A stretch of 64,000 nucleotides of DNA from assembly GCF_004208525.1 (NCBI RefSeq), contig NZ_SGIT01000001.1, forward strand, positions 1,938,852 to 2,002,851. Reading direction: 5' to 3'. This stretch comes from Sphingobacterium corticibacterium (GTDB taxonomy: Bacteria; Bacteroidota; Bacteroidia; Sphingobacteriales; Sphingobacteriaceae). How positions within the stretch are numbered: the first letter of the stretch is position 1; every line of letters begins with the position of its first letter. A program made the position numbers and the translations under genes. The notes below the pieces were generated by a model that saw only the letters and a list, made by a program, of their open reading frames with translations, did not search any database and was not told where the DNA came from. This document shows, in pieces, positions 35,688 to 43,491 of this stretch.

Positions 35688-36656
35688 TTATTCTTCAACA
35701 AAACTTTCTTTGGCCGCCAAATAGCGTTCAGCTTCTAATGCGGCCATGCAGCCGGTACCTGCTGCTGTAATGGCTTGGCGATATATATGGTCTTGTACAT
35801 CACCGCTTGCAAAAACACCAGGTATATTAGTAGCCGTACTATCCGGCTTCGTAATCAAATAGCCTGTCTCATCCATATCAAGAATTCCTTTAAATAGCTC
35901 TGTATTAGGTTTATGCCCAATAGCTACAAAGAACCCTGTAACATTTAAATGCTTTATTTCCTGTGTCTGGTTGTTCACAACCCGCACGCCTGTAACCCCT
36001 GATTCATCACCTACTATTTCTTCTGTTTCCGAGTTGTACAACACTTCAATATTCGGTGTATTCATCACGCGATGCACCATGGCTTTAGAAGCCCGGAATT
36101 CGTCACGACGCACCAGCATATACACTTTCCGACACAACTTGGCTAAATAAGTTGCTTCTTCCGCTGCTGTATCCCCCGCACCTACAATCGCCACATCTTG
36201 GCCTTTGAAGAAAAAACCGTCGCAAACCGCACAAGCAGATACACCAAATCCATTATATTTTTCCTCCGAAGGCAATCCCAACCATTTTGCGGTAGCACCC
36301 GTCGCAATAATAACTGTTTCTGCAGAAACCCATGTCGAACCGTCTATCTCTACTTTGTGTGTACCGCCATCTCCCGAAAATTCTACTTTCGTAGCGTAAC
36401 CAAAACGCACTTCCGTTCCGAAACGTTCGGCTTGTGCCTTTAGATCTTCCATTAAAACGGGCCCCGTAATACCTTGGGGATAACCCGGGAAATTATCTAC
36501 TTCAGTCGTTTGCGTCAATTGTCCTCCTGGTACAATCCCTGTATATACTACGGGATTTAAATCGGCTCGAGCTGCATAAATTGCCGCTGTATACCCCGCA
36601 GGCCCTGATCCAATAATCAAGCATTGTACGTGTTCTATTTCTGTTGTATTTGTCAT
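35688..36656 (-). CDS. trxB: Thioredoxin-disulfide reductase
   Basis: A 322-residue flavoenzyme that reduces thioredoxin with NADPH. The FAD-binding motif LIIGSGPAGYTAAIYAARAD lies at the N-terminus, the redox-active CAVC at Cys142 and Cys145 (SACAVCDGF), the NADPH-binding GAGDTAAEEATYL follows, and the C-terminal FAD motif is GVFASGDVQDHIYRQAITAA. It is same-strand with, and 36 bp downstream of, the exonuclease gene. Confidence 0.95.
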   Translation of the reverse strand: MTNTTEIEHVQCLIIGSGPAGYTAAIYAARADLNPVVYTGIVPGGQLTQTTEVDNFPGYPQGITGPVLMEDLKAQAERFGTEVRFGYATKVEFSGDGGTHKVEIDGSTWVSAETVIIATGATAKWLGLPSEEKYNGFGVSACAVCDGFFFKGQDVAIVGAGDTAAEEATYLAKLCRKVYMLVRRDEFRASKAMVHRVMNTPNIEVLYNSETEEIVGDESGVTGVRVVNNQTQEIKHLNVTGFFVAIGHKPNTELFKGILDMDETGYLITKPDSTATNIPGVFASGDVQDHIYRQAITAAGTGCMAALEAERYLAAKESFVEE

Positions 36657-36692
36657 TTTTTAATTCATTGTTCGTAACTTATCACTTAAAAC

Positions 36693-37622
36693 TTATTTCC
36701 CAAATTTTCCCTGAAGCTGTTTAAGCATATCGTCCGTAATAGGTTTAGCAGGAGTCTGTTCCCTCGTCGGACGAGGCTTATGTACCTCTACCCGACTATT
36801 TTGTTGCTGCTCTTTCTTTTTATTTCGATGTGCATTCCACAGTTTCTCTAACACCTTTTTAGTATATCGTGGAAAATCCCCTTGCTGCATCCAGGCATAA
36901 TAGCTAGGTTCTACATCAAATACATCGACTACCTTTCTACCTTTGTGTTTGCCAAAATTGATACATGGATCGCCTTCCTCGTCGTACACCAAGCGGCCGG
37001 CAAAATCAACCGGGTTGCTCAGATTGGTAAACCGATGCAAAGCTTCGACGTCGTTTACGACGGGAGTCGTTACATTCCCATGTTTATCTTCAAAGGCTAT
37101 TCCTTCATATTTTGACAATTGTGCCTTTAATACTTCATATGTTGCTCGTACGTCAGCCTCTGCAGTATGCGCATTTTCCAATGATGCATCACAATAGAAC
37201 TTATAGGCCGCTTTCAAAGTCCGTTGTTCCATTTGGTGAAAAATATTTTGTACGTCAACGAAAGCTCTTCCCTCTAATGAAAAATCGACTCCGGTACGTA
37301 AAAACTCTTCCATCAACATGGGTACATCAAATTTATTCGAGTTATAACCAGCTAAATCGGCGTCTTCTATAAAGTTTTTGATTTCTTCGGCTCGTTCTCT
37401 AAAGGGAGGAAGATCTTTCACATCTTCATCATAAATCCCATGAAACATAGAAGATTCAGCAGGTATTGGCATTTCGGGATTAATCTTCATCGTCAATACC
37501 TCTTCTTTGCCTCCAGAAGATATCTTTAATATAGATAATTCAACGATACGATCTACGGCAATATTTACCCCCGTAGTTTCCAAATCAAAAAAAGCCAGCG
37601 GGCGTTTTAATTGTAATTCCAT
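36693..37622 (-). CDS. DnaQ-like 3'-5' exonuclease with ExoX-like C-terminal domain
   Basis: A 309-residue protein. The DEDDh exonuclease domain (1-170) begins AFFDLETTGVN (Asp13, Glu15), has the second Asp in DADLAGYNSNKFDVPML and the His-Asp pair in HTAEADVRATYEVL. A C-terminal segment (about 215-265, INFGKHKGRKVVDVF, SYYAWM) matches the exonuclease X-like/DUF3820-type domain, followed by a basic low-complexity tail. It could act in DNA repair or as a proofreading-like exonuclease. An inverted repeat overlapping a perfect -7 box lies 26-42 bp upstream. Confidence 0.88.
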   Translation of the reverse strand: MELQLKRPLAFFDLETTGVNIAVDRIVELSILKISSGGKEEVLTMKINPEMPIPAESSMFHGIYDEDVKDLPPFRERAEEIKNFIEDADLAGYNSNKFDVPMLMEEFLRTGVDFSLEGRAFVDVQNIFHQMEQRTLKAAYKFYCDASLENAHTAEADVRATYEVLKAQLSKYEGIAFEDKHGNVTTPVVNDVEALHRFTNLSNPVDFAGRLVYDEEGDPCINFGKHKGRKVVDVFDVEPSYYAWMQQGDFPRYTKKVLEKLWNAHRNKKKEQQQNSRVEVHKPRPTREQTPAKPITDDMLKQLQGKFGK

Positions 37623-37647
37623 CTAATAGCGATTGATTATAAACTCT

Positions 37648-37664
37648 CGTACAACAAATGTACG
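37648..37664 (-). promoter_or_regulatory. -7 box embedded in a CGTAC palindrome upstream of the exonuclease gene
   Basis: CGTAC-N7-GTACG is a perfect inverted repeat; the minus-strand -7 box TACATTTG (37655-37662) sits within it. A repressor bound here would block the promoter directly. Confidence 0.4.
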
Positions 37665-37717
37665 AAACTCTTCGGTCTTGTTAAACACATCACGGATTAA
37701 TGACACAATTATCACGG

Positions 37718-37751
37718 TAAAATAAAAATCCCCGATTTTCATCGAGGATTT
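37718..37751 (-). terminator. Intrinsic terminator after the pyrE-SRPBCC pair
   Basis: An 11-bp stem (37726-37736 with 37741-37751, one wobble), a 4-nt loop and a T-rich run on the minus strand, 25 bp past the SRPBCC stop. Confidence 0.8.
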
Positions 37752-37775
37752 GCTTTTCGTATGCTAAAGGATCTC

Positions 37776-38174
37776 TTATCCTAAGATACTTTTCAATGTA
37801 TTTACCTGATAGTCGACTAGTTTTTGAAGCGGACCAGAAGCCATCATTTTCATCATCATATTAAGTTCAGCTTCCATCACAAATGTGGCGTTGGTGGTAT
37901 TTATACCTTTATCTTCCAGCTTCCATCGTAAGGTAAGCGCAAACGGGGCGTCTTCTATTGGCACACACACGATTTCTTTATTCACTATTCGCTGACTTAT
38001 TTTCAACGCTAGTTTTGCCATATTCTTGATGGCAAAACGAGCTTCGTCTTCGGTCGACGACCAGTTTTCAATGTTGTTGGGCATAAGCTGTTCGTGGTTA
38101 TTCATATCCGCTAAAAACGCGTATACCGCTTCTATAGGCTTCTCAATATCAACACTGTTTTGAATAATGGTCAT
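37776..38174 (-). CDS. SRPBCC-family protein
   Basis: A 132-residue START-like (SRPBCC) protein: NSVDIEKPIEAVYAFLADMN at the start, a conserved EARFAIKNMAKLALKI middle and the long C-terminal helix MMMKMMASGPLQKLVDYQ. The fold binds a hydrophobic ligand in a deep cavity. The frame extends to 38249, overlapping pyrE; the ATG at 38174 matches the domain start. It lies 19 bp after pyrE, an association I believe is common in this group, but no functional link is known. Confidence 0.85.
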   Translation of the reverse strand: MTIIQNSVDIEKPIEAVYAFLADMNNHEQLMPNNIENWSSTEDEARFAIKNMAKLALKISQRIVNKEIVCVPIEDAPFALTLRWKLEDKGINTTNATFVMEAELNMMMKMMASGPLQKLVDYQVNTLKSILG

Positions 38175-38193
38175 ATACTTTATTTTTAATACA

Positions 38194-38838
38194 TTATTTC
38201 CCAGTCCACGTCGACGGATCTTTACGCCATTGCTCCAACAGCGCCACATCAGATTCCAAAATGTAGCCGTTGTTAACCGCTACATTGATAAGCGCATCAT
38301 AGTTGCACAAGCTAAAGAATGGACATTTAGCATCTGCAAAATTTTTGACTGCCTGATCAAAGCCGTAGGTAAAGATCGAAACTAATCCAACCACATTGCA
38401 CCCTGCTTCACGCAATGCTTCTACAGCTTGTAAGCTACTCTTTCCGGTAGATATCAAATCTTCCACGACAACTACACGCTGTCCACTAACAACCTCTCCT
38501 TCAATAAGATTTTGACGACCATGGTCTTTCGCACTGCTGCGAACATACGTAAATGGTAAACCTAGATCTTGCGCGACCAATACGCCTTGAGGTATTCCCG
38601 CTGTTGCTACACCTGATATCATTTCAACAGTTCCAAACTCCTCCTGAATCAGCTGTGACAGCTGTTGGCGAATATAAGTTCGGATTGCCGGATGTGATAA
38701 TGCAATACGATTATCACAATAAATTGGAGATTTCCAACCCGATGCCCAAACAAAAGGGTTTTTAGGTTGTAATTTTATTGCTTTAATTTGCAATAAGGAT
38801 TCAGCAATTTTTTGTTCAACCTCATTTAACTTATTCAT
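38194..38838 (-). CDS. pyrE: Orotate phosphoribosyltransferase
   Basis: Makes orotidine 5'-phosphate from orotate and PRPP in pyrimidine synthesis. The 214-residue product has the PRPP-binding motif VVVVEDLISTGKSSLQA, the N-terminal NPFVWASGWKSPIYCDNR and the catalytic loop SSAKDHGRQNLIEG. Its ATG overlaps the ATG of the divergent NUDIX gene (shared bases 38837-38838), and a perfect -7 box lies 4 nt upstream, inside the NUDIX coding region. Confidence 0.95.
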   Translation of the reverse strand: MNKLNEVEQKIAESLLQIKAIKLQPKNPFVWASGWKSPIYCDNRIALSHPAIRTYIRQQLSQLIQEEFGTVEMISGVATAGIPQGVLVAQDLGLPFTYVRSSAKDHGRQNLIEGEVVSGQRVVVVEDLISTGKSSLQAVEALREAGCNVVGLVSIFTYGFDQAVKNFADAKCPFFSLCNYDALINVAVNNGYILESDVALLEQWRKDPSTWTGK

Positions 38839-39445
38839 GGCACAAATTTATAAAATTTATATGAACGAATCTCAGCTTATTTTGGCTGATTTTCTACCAA
38901 AGAAACTGTCTAATGTTCAAACAATTGGTTTACAAGACATTGATCTTGAAAAACTTTTTCAGGCTTCTAAACAGAAAACAACAAAAGGCATAACTTATCT
39001 CTATATACATCCTGATGTAACGAAAGTTTTCAAATCCGTCTTGCAAAAGCCCGAAATTATAAAAGCCGCTGGTGGATTGGTTAAAAATGGAGAGGGTGAA
39101 TATCTATTTATACACCGGTTGGGAAAATGGGATTTGCCCAAAGGCAAAGTAGAAAACAACGAAAAGATGAAAGAAGCGGCTATCCGTGAAGTAGAAGAAG
39201 AGTGTGGTATCCGTATAAATTACATGGGGTCCAAGCTCCAAACTACCTATCATACGTATATGATGCGCGGGAAGTTCGTTCTCAAGCAGACAAATTGGTA
39301 TGAGATGGGGGTGAATAAATCACCAAAATTGATTCCACAAACAGAAGAAGACATTACCGATGCGCGCTGGATTGATAAAGACGATTTTGATATGGTTTTG
39401 GAAAACACTTATCCATTAATTTCACAAATTATGAAGGATATATAG
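38837..39445 (+). CDS. NUDIX hydrolase
   Basis: A 202-residue protein with a ~70-residue N-terminal domain and a NUDIX domain whose box is complete: G-x5-E-x7-REVEEECGI within residues ~105-130 (GKVENNEKMKEAAIREVEEE). The substrate (nucleotide diphosphate, ADP-ribose or similar) cannot be deduced. Its start codon overlaps that of pyrE on the other strand, and its last 17 bp overlap the convergent GH95 gene, so it has essentially no private intergenic DNA. Its promoter must lie within pyrE. Confidence 0.88.
   Translation: MAQIYKIYMNESQLILADFLPKKLSNVQTIGLQDIDLEKLFQASKQKTTKGITYLYIHPDVTKVFKSVLQKPEIIKAAGGLVKNGEGEYLFIHRLGKWDLPKGKVENNEKMKEAAIREVEEECGIRINYMGSKLQTTYHTYMMRGKFVLKQTNWYEMGVNKSPKLIPQTEEDITDARWIDKDDFDMVLENTYPLISQIMKDI
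38843..38850 (-). promoter_or_regulatory. -7 box (TAAATTTG), 4 nt before the pyrE ATG, within the NUDIX gene
   Basis: A perfect TAnnTTTG on the minus strand, then TGCC, then the pyrE ATG. It lies in codons 3-5 of the divergent NUDIX gene. Confidence 0.5.
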
Positions 39446-41855
39446 TTAATCTCGTTTCCTTACCCTCGTCCAATTCTAATGTTATAAATCCATTTTCAAT
39501 GGTTAAACTCTTGCCGTTTTGTTTAATGGAGGAGATATAGGCGGGAACTTTTAATTTAAACGTATTGGCAACGGATGCTTTCAGCATTAACGATGTGATT
39601 TTTTTATCTTTCCATTGTATGCTCATTTCTGCTCCGCCACGCGCCCGCAATCCTTTCACATTTCCATGGAGCCATGCATCAGGCAGTGCCGGTAATAGCT
39701 CTATATACCCATTATGACTTTGAAGGAGCATTTCTGCAATACCAGCGGTACCGCCAAAATTCCCGTCAATTTGAAACGGTGGGTGACTGCAAAACAAGTT
39801 ATTATATGTTCCGCCCCCACTACTCATTTTTATCTCACTGCCTACGGTTGGCTCAAGCAAGCTTTTCAACAACTTATAGGCGCGGTTGCCGTCTTGTAGC
39901 CGCGACCAAAAATTCACTTTCCACGCACGAGACCAACCCGTACCATCGTCACCACGTCGATTAAGTGTTTCACGGGCAGCAGCAGCCAATTCGGGCGTGG
40001 TTTCCGGAGAAATCTGGTTTGATGGATATAGCCCATATAAATGCGAAACATGGCGATGATTTGGATCGACTTCCCGATAATCCTGAAGCCACTCCTGTAA
40101 ATACCCTTCCTCACTGATTTGCATAGGTGGTAACTTCGCTAAAACTTCTCGTATTTTAGCTGTATTTCCATCTTCTATATCAAGGATTTCGGCTGCTGAA
40201 AGAATGTTCGAAAACAGCTCACTGATAATCTGCACATCCATAGTAGGTCCCATGCACACAAATATGGGTACGGAGTCTCCGGAGAGGTAAAAAGCGTTTT
40301 CTGGGGAAGACGAGGGTGCCGTCACGAGCCAACCATGTTCGGGTTCAGCAATCATACTACTAAGAAAAAACTGTGCAGCGCCCGTCAACACCGGATAAAT
40401 GGAACGCAAGTACGACTTATCTTCCGTAAAGCTATAGTGTTCCCAAAGATGTGCACATAGCCAAGCCCCACCCGTATTGGTAGCGCCCCACGAGGCATGC
40501 TCACCTGGAGCCGTAAATTTCCAGGGATTGCTCATCATGTGTGCCACCCACCCATCAGCATCGTAAAATTTTCGAGCCGTAGCTTCGCCCGATGGCACCA
40601 ATGACGTTGTAAAATCAATCAGTGGCCGGTGCAATTCCGAAAGATTACACACTTCCACTGGCCAATAATTCATTTGCACATTGATATTCAAATGATAATC
40701 ACCATTCCACGGTGTCTGTATCTGGTTTGCCCACAAACCTTGCAGATTAAGCGGAAGCGAGTTTTCATTTGTCCCACTGATCATTAGATAACGTCCGAAC
40801 TGAAAGTACAATGCGGCAAAGGCAGGATCATCGTTTGATTGAAAGTTAATAAGACGTTCGTTTGTCGGCGTAACATTATCTTGAACGCCTAGATCTAACT
40901 CGACACGATTAAATTTATTCTTGTACGTGGCAATATGTTCTTGCTTCAACTTGTTGAACGATATATTTTTTGCTGTCGTTAATAGATTGTCAACCGTCCC
41001 CTTATAGTTTTCATCAAGCATATCGGTAGAAGTAGAGATCAGCACCACAGCTTCATCGGCATTATTGATCTGTAAAGAGCTGTCACCTGCGATCAACTCA
41101 CCACCCTTATTTACGATCTGCAATTTGGTCAGATAGCGTATGCCTTTGTCGGTGTTGTATCCGTCATTTAATTGTCCTTCCATAAAGATAGTGTTGCCGC
41201 TTACCCGTATTGTTGCCCGTTCTGGCCTACTCAGACGTACTTCAAATGAAATTGATTTTTTCTTATCCGCTAGGATACGGACACCCAATATATCATGGGC
41301 ATGAGAAGCAAAATATTCACGCGAATAAGTCGTATTACCTTTCGTAAATTGCGTGGAGGCGACTGCATCGTTTAATGAAAGTTTACGCTGATAGTTAACA
41401 GTTTCCTCGCTTTGGGGATACATATAACGAATATGCATATTACCCAACATTTGAAAACAACCGTAAGGGGCGTCTTTCCCCTTGCCAAAAGCTGATCCCA
41501 GTCCGCCACTGCGGAAATGCGCATACATCAAGTTTTGCGCATCCATATTCTTTCCCGAAAGTAATAGCTTACGAATTTCTTCCAGATGGTCAAATGCTGT
41601 CGGGTTAAGTGCATCAGGGTCTTCACTTCCGGACCACATACTGATATCATTCAATACCACAAGTTCCGTATCAACGGCTCCATCAGGCATCATACCAATG
41701 CGGCCGTTTCCTAAAGGCAGCGTTTCCTCCCACATATTAGCCGGAGAATTATAACGCAGTGTCAACTCGTTAGACTTTTGGGCGGTACATGAAAGCACCA
41801 AAACACCCATAAATACAAATAATAGCGGTATTTTTATGTTTGGTTTTAAATACAT
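39429..41855 (-). CDS. Glycoside hydrolase family 95 lipoprotein (alpha-L-fucosidase type)
   Basis: An 808-residue lipoprotein (lipobox VLVLSC, Cys23). The GH95 family is readable in the N-terminal beta domain (LRYNSPANMWEETLPLGNGR, DISMWSGSEDP), the (alpha/alpha)6 core (NLQGLWANQIQTPWNGDYHLN, MNYWPVEVCNLSELH, WGATNTGGAWLCAHLWEHY) and the C-terminal FQIDGNFGGTAGIAEMLLQ. GH95 enzymes remove alpha-1,2-fucose or alpha-galactose by an inverting mechanism. There is no surrounding polysaccharide-utilisation locus (no SusC/D pair), so it is an isolated surface or periplasmic enzyme. It converges on and overlaps the NUDIX gene by 17 bp. Confidence 0.93.
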   Translation of the reverse strand: MYLKPNIKIPLLFVFMGVLVLSCTAQKSNELTLRYNSPANMWEETLPLGNGRIGMMPDGAVDTELVVLNDISMWSGSEDPDALNPTAFDHLEEIRKLLLSGKNMDAQNLMYAHFRSGGLGSAFGKGKDAPYGCFQMLGNMHIRYMYPQSEETVNYQRKLSLNDAVASTQFTKGNTTYSREYFASHAHDILGVRILADKKKSISFEVRLSRPERATIRVSGNTIFMEGQLNDGYNTDKGIRYLTKLQIVNKGGELIAGDSSLQINNADEAVVLISTSTDMLDENYKGTVDNLLTTAKNISFNKLKQEHIATYKNKFNRVELDLGVQDNVTPTNERLINFQSNDDPAFAALYFQFGRYLMISGTNENSLPLNLQGLWANQIQTPWNGDYHLNINVQMNYWPVEVCNLSELHRPLIDFTTSLVPSGEATARKFYDADGWVAHMMSNPWKFTAPGEHASWGATNTGGAWLCAHLWEHYSFTEDKSYLRSIYPVLTGAAQFFLSSMIAEPEHGWLVTAPSSSPENAFYLSGDSVPIFVCMGPTMDVQIISELFSNILSAAEILDIEDGNTAKIREVLAKLPPMQISEEGYLQEWLQDYREVDPNHRHVSHLYGLYPSNQISPETTPELAAAARETLNRRGDDGTGWSRAWKVNFWSRLQDGNRAYKLLKSLLEPTVGSEIKMSSGGGTYNNLFCSHPPFQIDGNFGGTAGIAEMLLQSHNGYIELLPALPDAWLHGNVKGLRARGGAEMSIQWKDKKITSLMLKASVANTFKLKVPAYISSIKQNGKSLTIENGFITLELDEGKETRLTIYPS

Positions 41856-41924
41856 GGTTGTTTAAGCAGTTGTTTGCAGCAAATTAACAAATATCCTGTA
41901 ACTTATCCTCAAAAATACGAATAA

Positions 41925-41952
41925 AACAAAGGGGGCCGTTGCCCCCTTTGTT
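41925..41952 (-). terminator. Intrinsic terminator after the Spy-like gene
   Basis: A perfect 12-bp stem with a GGGGG core and a 4-nt loop, followed on the minus strand by TTTTATT, 40 bp past the stop at 41992. Confidence 0.85.
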
Positions 41953-41991
41953 CGCTACCACAAACTAAACTACATATAAACATCTACAATC

Positions 41992-42468
41992 TTAACCTTC
42001 CGTACTTTCTGTCGCTGGCACTTGCCTTTCTATCGTTCCTTTTTTTCTAAACTCCCCTCTTGGTCCTTTAGCTTTGCCTTTACGATGTTGCGCATAACTT
42101 TCTTTAAGTTGCTCTTTTTGCTCTGGCGTCAGTATTTTCTCCATCTTTTCCTGCGAACCTTTCATCTCTTCGCGCCATTTGCTTTGCATTTTTTTCATTT
42201 CATCCCGATGAACTACTACCCGTTTCGCTTGTTCCAGTTGAACAGCATATACTTCAGCACGCTGTGCATCCGTAAATTTCAAACGCTTATCTAAATGGTC
42301 TGTTTTTACTTTTGCCATCTCTTCAGGTGTACGATTTGTTATCTTTTTCTCCATGCGGGGATGCTTACGCTCTCTCTTAAAGGTATGGTCTGTCTCTTTT
42401 TGTTCCTGCGCAAACGTTGCTAAACTGATTCCTGCAAACAATACTGCTAATGATAGTGCCTTTTTCAT
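41992..42468 (-). CDS. Spy/CpxP-like periplasmic protein
   Basis: A 158-residue exported protein: a signal peptide (MKKALSLAVLFAGISLATFA), then a highly charged helical body with the LTxxQ-like repeats of Spy/CpxP proteins (LKFTDAQRAEVYAVQLEQ, ILTPEQKEQLKESYAQ) and many Lys/Arg/Met/Glu residues. Spy-type proteins are periplasmic chaperones or stress sensors, often metal-responsive in Bacteroidota operons. It stands alone with its own terminator, and a perfect inverted repeat lies 22-58 bp upstream. Confidence 0.75.
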   Translation of the reverse strand: MKKALSLAVLFAGISLATFAQEQKETDHTFKRERKHPRMEKKITNRTPEEMAKVKTDHLDKRLKFTDAQRAEVYAVQLEQAKRVVVHRDEMKKMQSKWREEMKGSQEKMEKILTPEQKEQLKESYAQHRKGKAKGPRGEFRKKGTIERQVPATESTEG

Positions 42469-42489
42469 CTTTTTAGTAATTTAATTATT

Positions 42490-42526
42490 TTCCGTTTCTT
42501 ATATAGTAGTAGATTCCGAAACGGAA
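42490..42526. promoter_or_regulatory. Candidate operator upstream of the Spy-like gene
   Basis: TTCCGTTTC at 42490-42498 is the exact inverse of GAAACGGAA at 42518-42526. The second arm also sits in a tight palindrome, TTCCG-AAA-CGGAA (42514-42526). It lies directly upstream of the stress-type gene and fits a dimeric regulator site; no regulator can be named. Confidence 0.45.
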
Positions 42527-42632
42527 TAAACGTTTAATACGAAGCCGTTAAATAATGTTAACAGGAAAAGTTCTATTGGAAAAAATAAATAAGTTAAAAT
42601 CAGCCAGTTTGTAAAAACAGCAAAAATATTTT

Positions 42633-42662
42633 TTGCAAAACCTAAAACATCTCCTATATTTG
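42633..42662 (+). promoter_or_regulatory. Promoter of tRNA-Leu (TTG-N19-TATATTTG)
   Basis: A textbook Bacteroidota promoter: TTG at 42633-42635 inside a T-run, a 19-bp spacer and a perfect -7 box at 42655-42662, 24 bp before the tRNA 5' end. Confidence 0.75.
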
Positions 42663-42686
42663 CAACGTCAAACAAGGACACAGCAT

Positions 42687-42768
42687 GCCCAGCTGGCGGA
42701 ATTGGTAGACGCGTTGGTCTCAAACACCAATATCTTCGGATGTGCCGGTTCGACTCCGGCGCTGGGTA
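42687..42768 (+). tRNA. tRNA-Leu (anticodon CAA)
   Basis: The acceptor stem GCCCAGC pairs with GCTGGGT at 42761-42767, discriminator A at 42768. The D arm (GGCGGAATTGGTAGACGC), a five-pair anticodon stem TTGGT/ACCAA with loop CTCAAAC (anticodon CAA), a class II long variable arm around TATCTTCGGATG and the T arm GCCGGTTCGACTCCGGC are all present. No CCA is encoded. A strong promoter lies upstream and a terminator downstream, so it is a single-gene unit. Confidence 0.96.
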
Positions 42769-42778
42769 CTTTTAAAAG

Positions 42779-42806
42779 AGCGAACTGGTCACGGTTCGCT
42801 TTTTTT
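42779..42806 (+). terminator. Terminator of tRNA-Leu
   Basis: AGCGAAC (42779-42785) pairs with GTTCGCT (42794-42800), 8-nt loop, followed by six T residues. Confidence 0.85.
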
Positions 42807-42911
42807 GCTTAAAAACCCTGTTTGAACGACATAGACACACCCTTGACACGGATGTTTTGGTTAATCAAGCCGAAAGCTTTGTAGACATTTTGTAGACATA
42901 ATTTTTCGGCA

Positions 42912-43034
42912 ATGGTATCAACTTATTCATCCGAACCTATGTTCAAATTTTCGTCCAAGCTTTTCGTTTGGAAAAGGCGCGTACAGAAGAATGGCTATTC
43001 TTCATCTTTAAGATCCTTCCTGTCGTCAGGATGA
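42912..43034 (+). pseudogene. Probable 5' remnant of a tyrosine-recombinase (integrase) gene next to tRNA-Leu
   Basis: A 40-codon frame (start MVSTYSSEPMFKFSSK, then LFVWKRRVQKNG) resembles the N-terminal arm-binding start of Bacteroidota phage-type integrases, where a hydrophobic strand and a basic K-x-x-KNG segment precede the conserved PIY-R-I strand. The similarity then breaks off at hairpin-like sequence (42986-43003 and 43019-43038). Upstream lies a tandem GTAGACATTTTGTAGACA motif (42881-42900), a pattern I associate with integrase leader regions next to tRNA genes. This would be the scar of an element once integrated at the tRNA. The call depends on about 25 residues and is tentative. 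Confidence 0.35.
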
Positions 43035-43155
43035 CAGGTCACTGAGTACTGTACTAGAAACCAGAAACTGGAAACATATGTTTTTAAAGATTAATAACAA
43101 TATAGCGTATATCAATAAAAATATTGGCGAAATTTTACCCCATCCTTTTTTACGT

Positions 43156-43185
43156 AAAAAGGGCTTTTTTCGATATTTAAAGCCC
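43156..43185 (-). terminator. Possible minus-strand terminator between the repeat array and tRNA-Leu
   Basis: GGGCTTT/AAAGCCC (43161-43167 with 43179-43185), followed on the minus strand by TTTTT. It could end transcripts that run from the DUF417 gene through the repeat array. Confidence 0.45.
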
Positions 43186-43210
43186 CAATAACACCCTTTT
43201 TAAAGTTTGG

Positions 43211-43395
43211 CAAACGCATCTTATTCCACAAATAGAAATGTTATTCCACAAATAGAAACTCTTTTCACCATAAAACGCATCTTATTCTGCAAACAGAAGT
43301 CTTATTCCACAAACAGAAACTCTTTTCACCATAAAACGCATCTTATTCCGGAAATACAAATCTTATTCTGCAAATATAAACGTGATTCACCACAC
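43211..43395. repeat. Hierarchical tandem repeat: 61-bp unit x 3, each with two 20-bp subrepeats
   Basis: The 61-bp unit begins ACGCATC at 43214, 43275 and 43336. Each unit holds two copies of a 20-bp subrepeat (consensus TTATTCYRCAAAYAGAAANN) at 43221/43241, 43282/43302 and 43343/43363, then a linker containing CTCTTTTCACCATAAA. The subrepeats carry an inverted TTC-N8-GAA core, perfect in the third (TTCTG-CAAA-CAGAA), and the third unit is the most diverged. The array fills part of the 720-bp gene-free gap between tRNA-Leu and the DUF417 gene. It is not a CRISPR: there are no unique spacers. No coding function is credible. Confidence 0.85.
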
Positions 43396-43491
43396 CGTTC
43401 TTTGACATCTTGGTTTACACGTTTTTTTGGAGCAACACGCGTATTTCATCTTTATATATCTTATTTAAGACACATCATAATGGAAACGACG

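Noticed and set aside
43211..43395. CRISPR-like array
   Set aside because: Repeat units are contiguous with repeated linkers; there are no unique spacers of constant length and no cas genes nearby.
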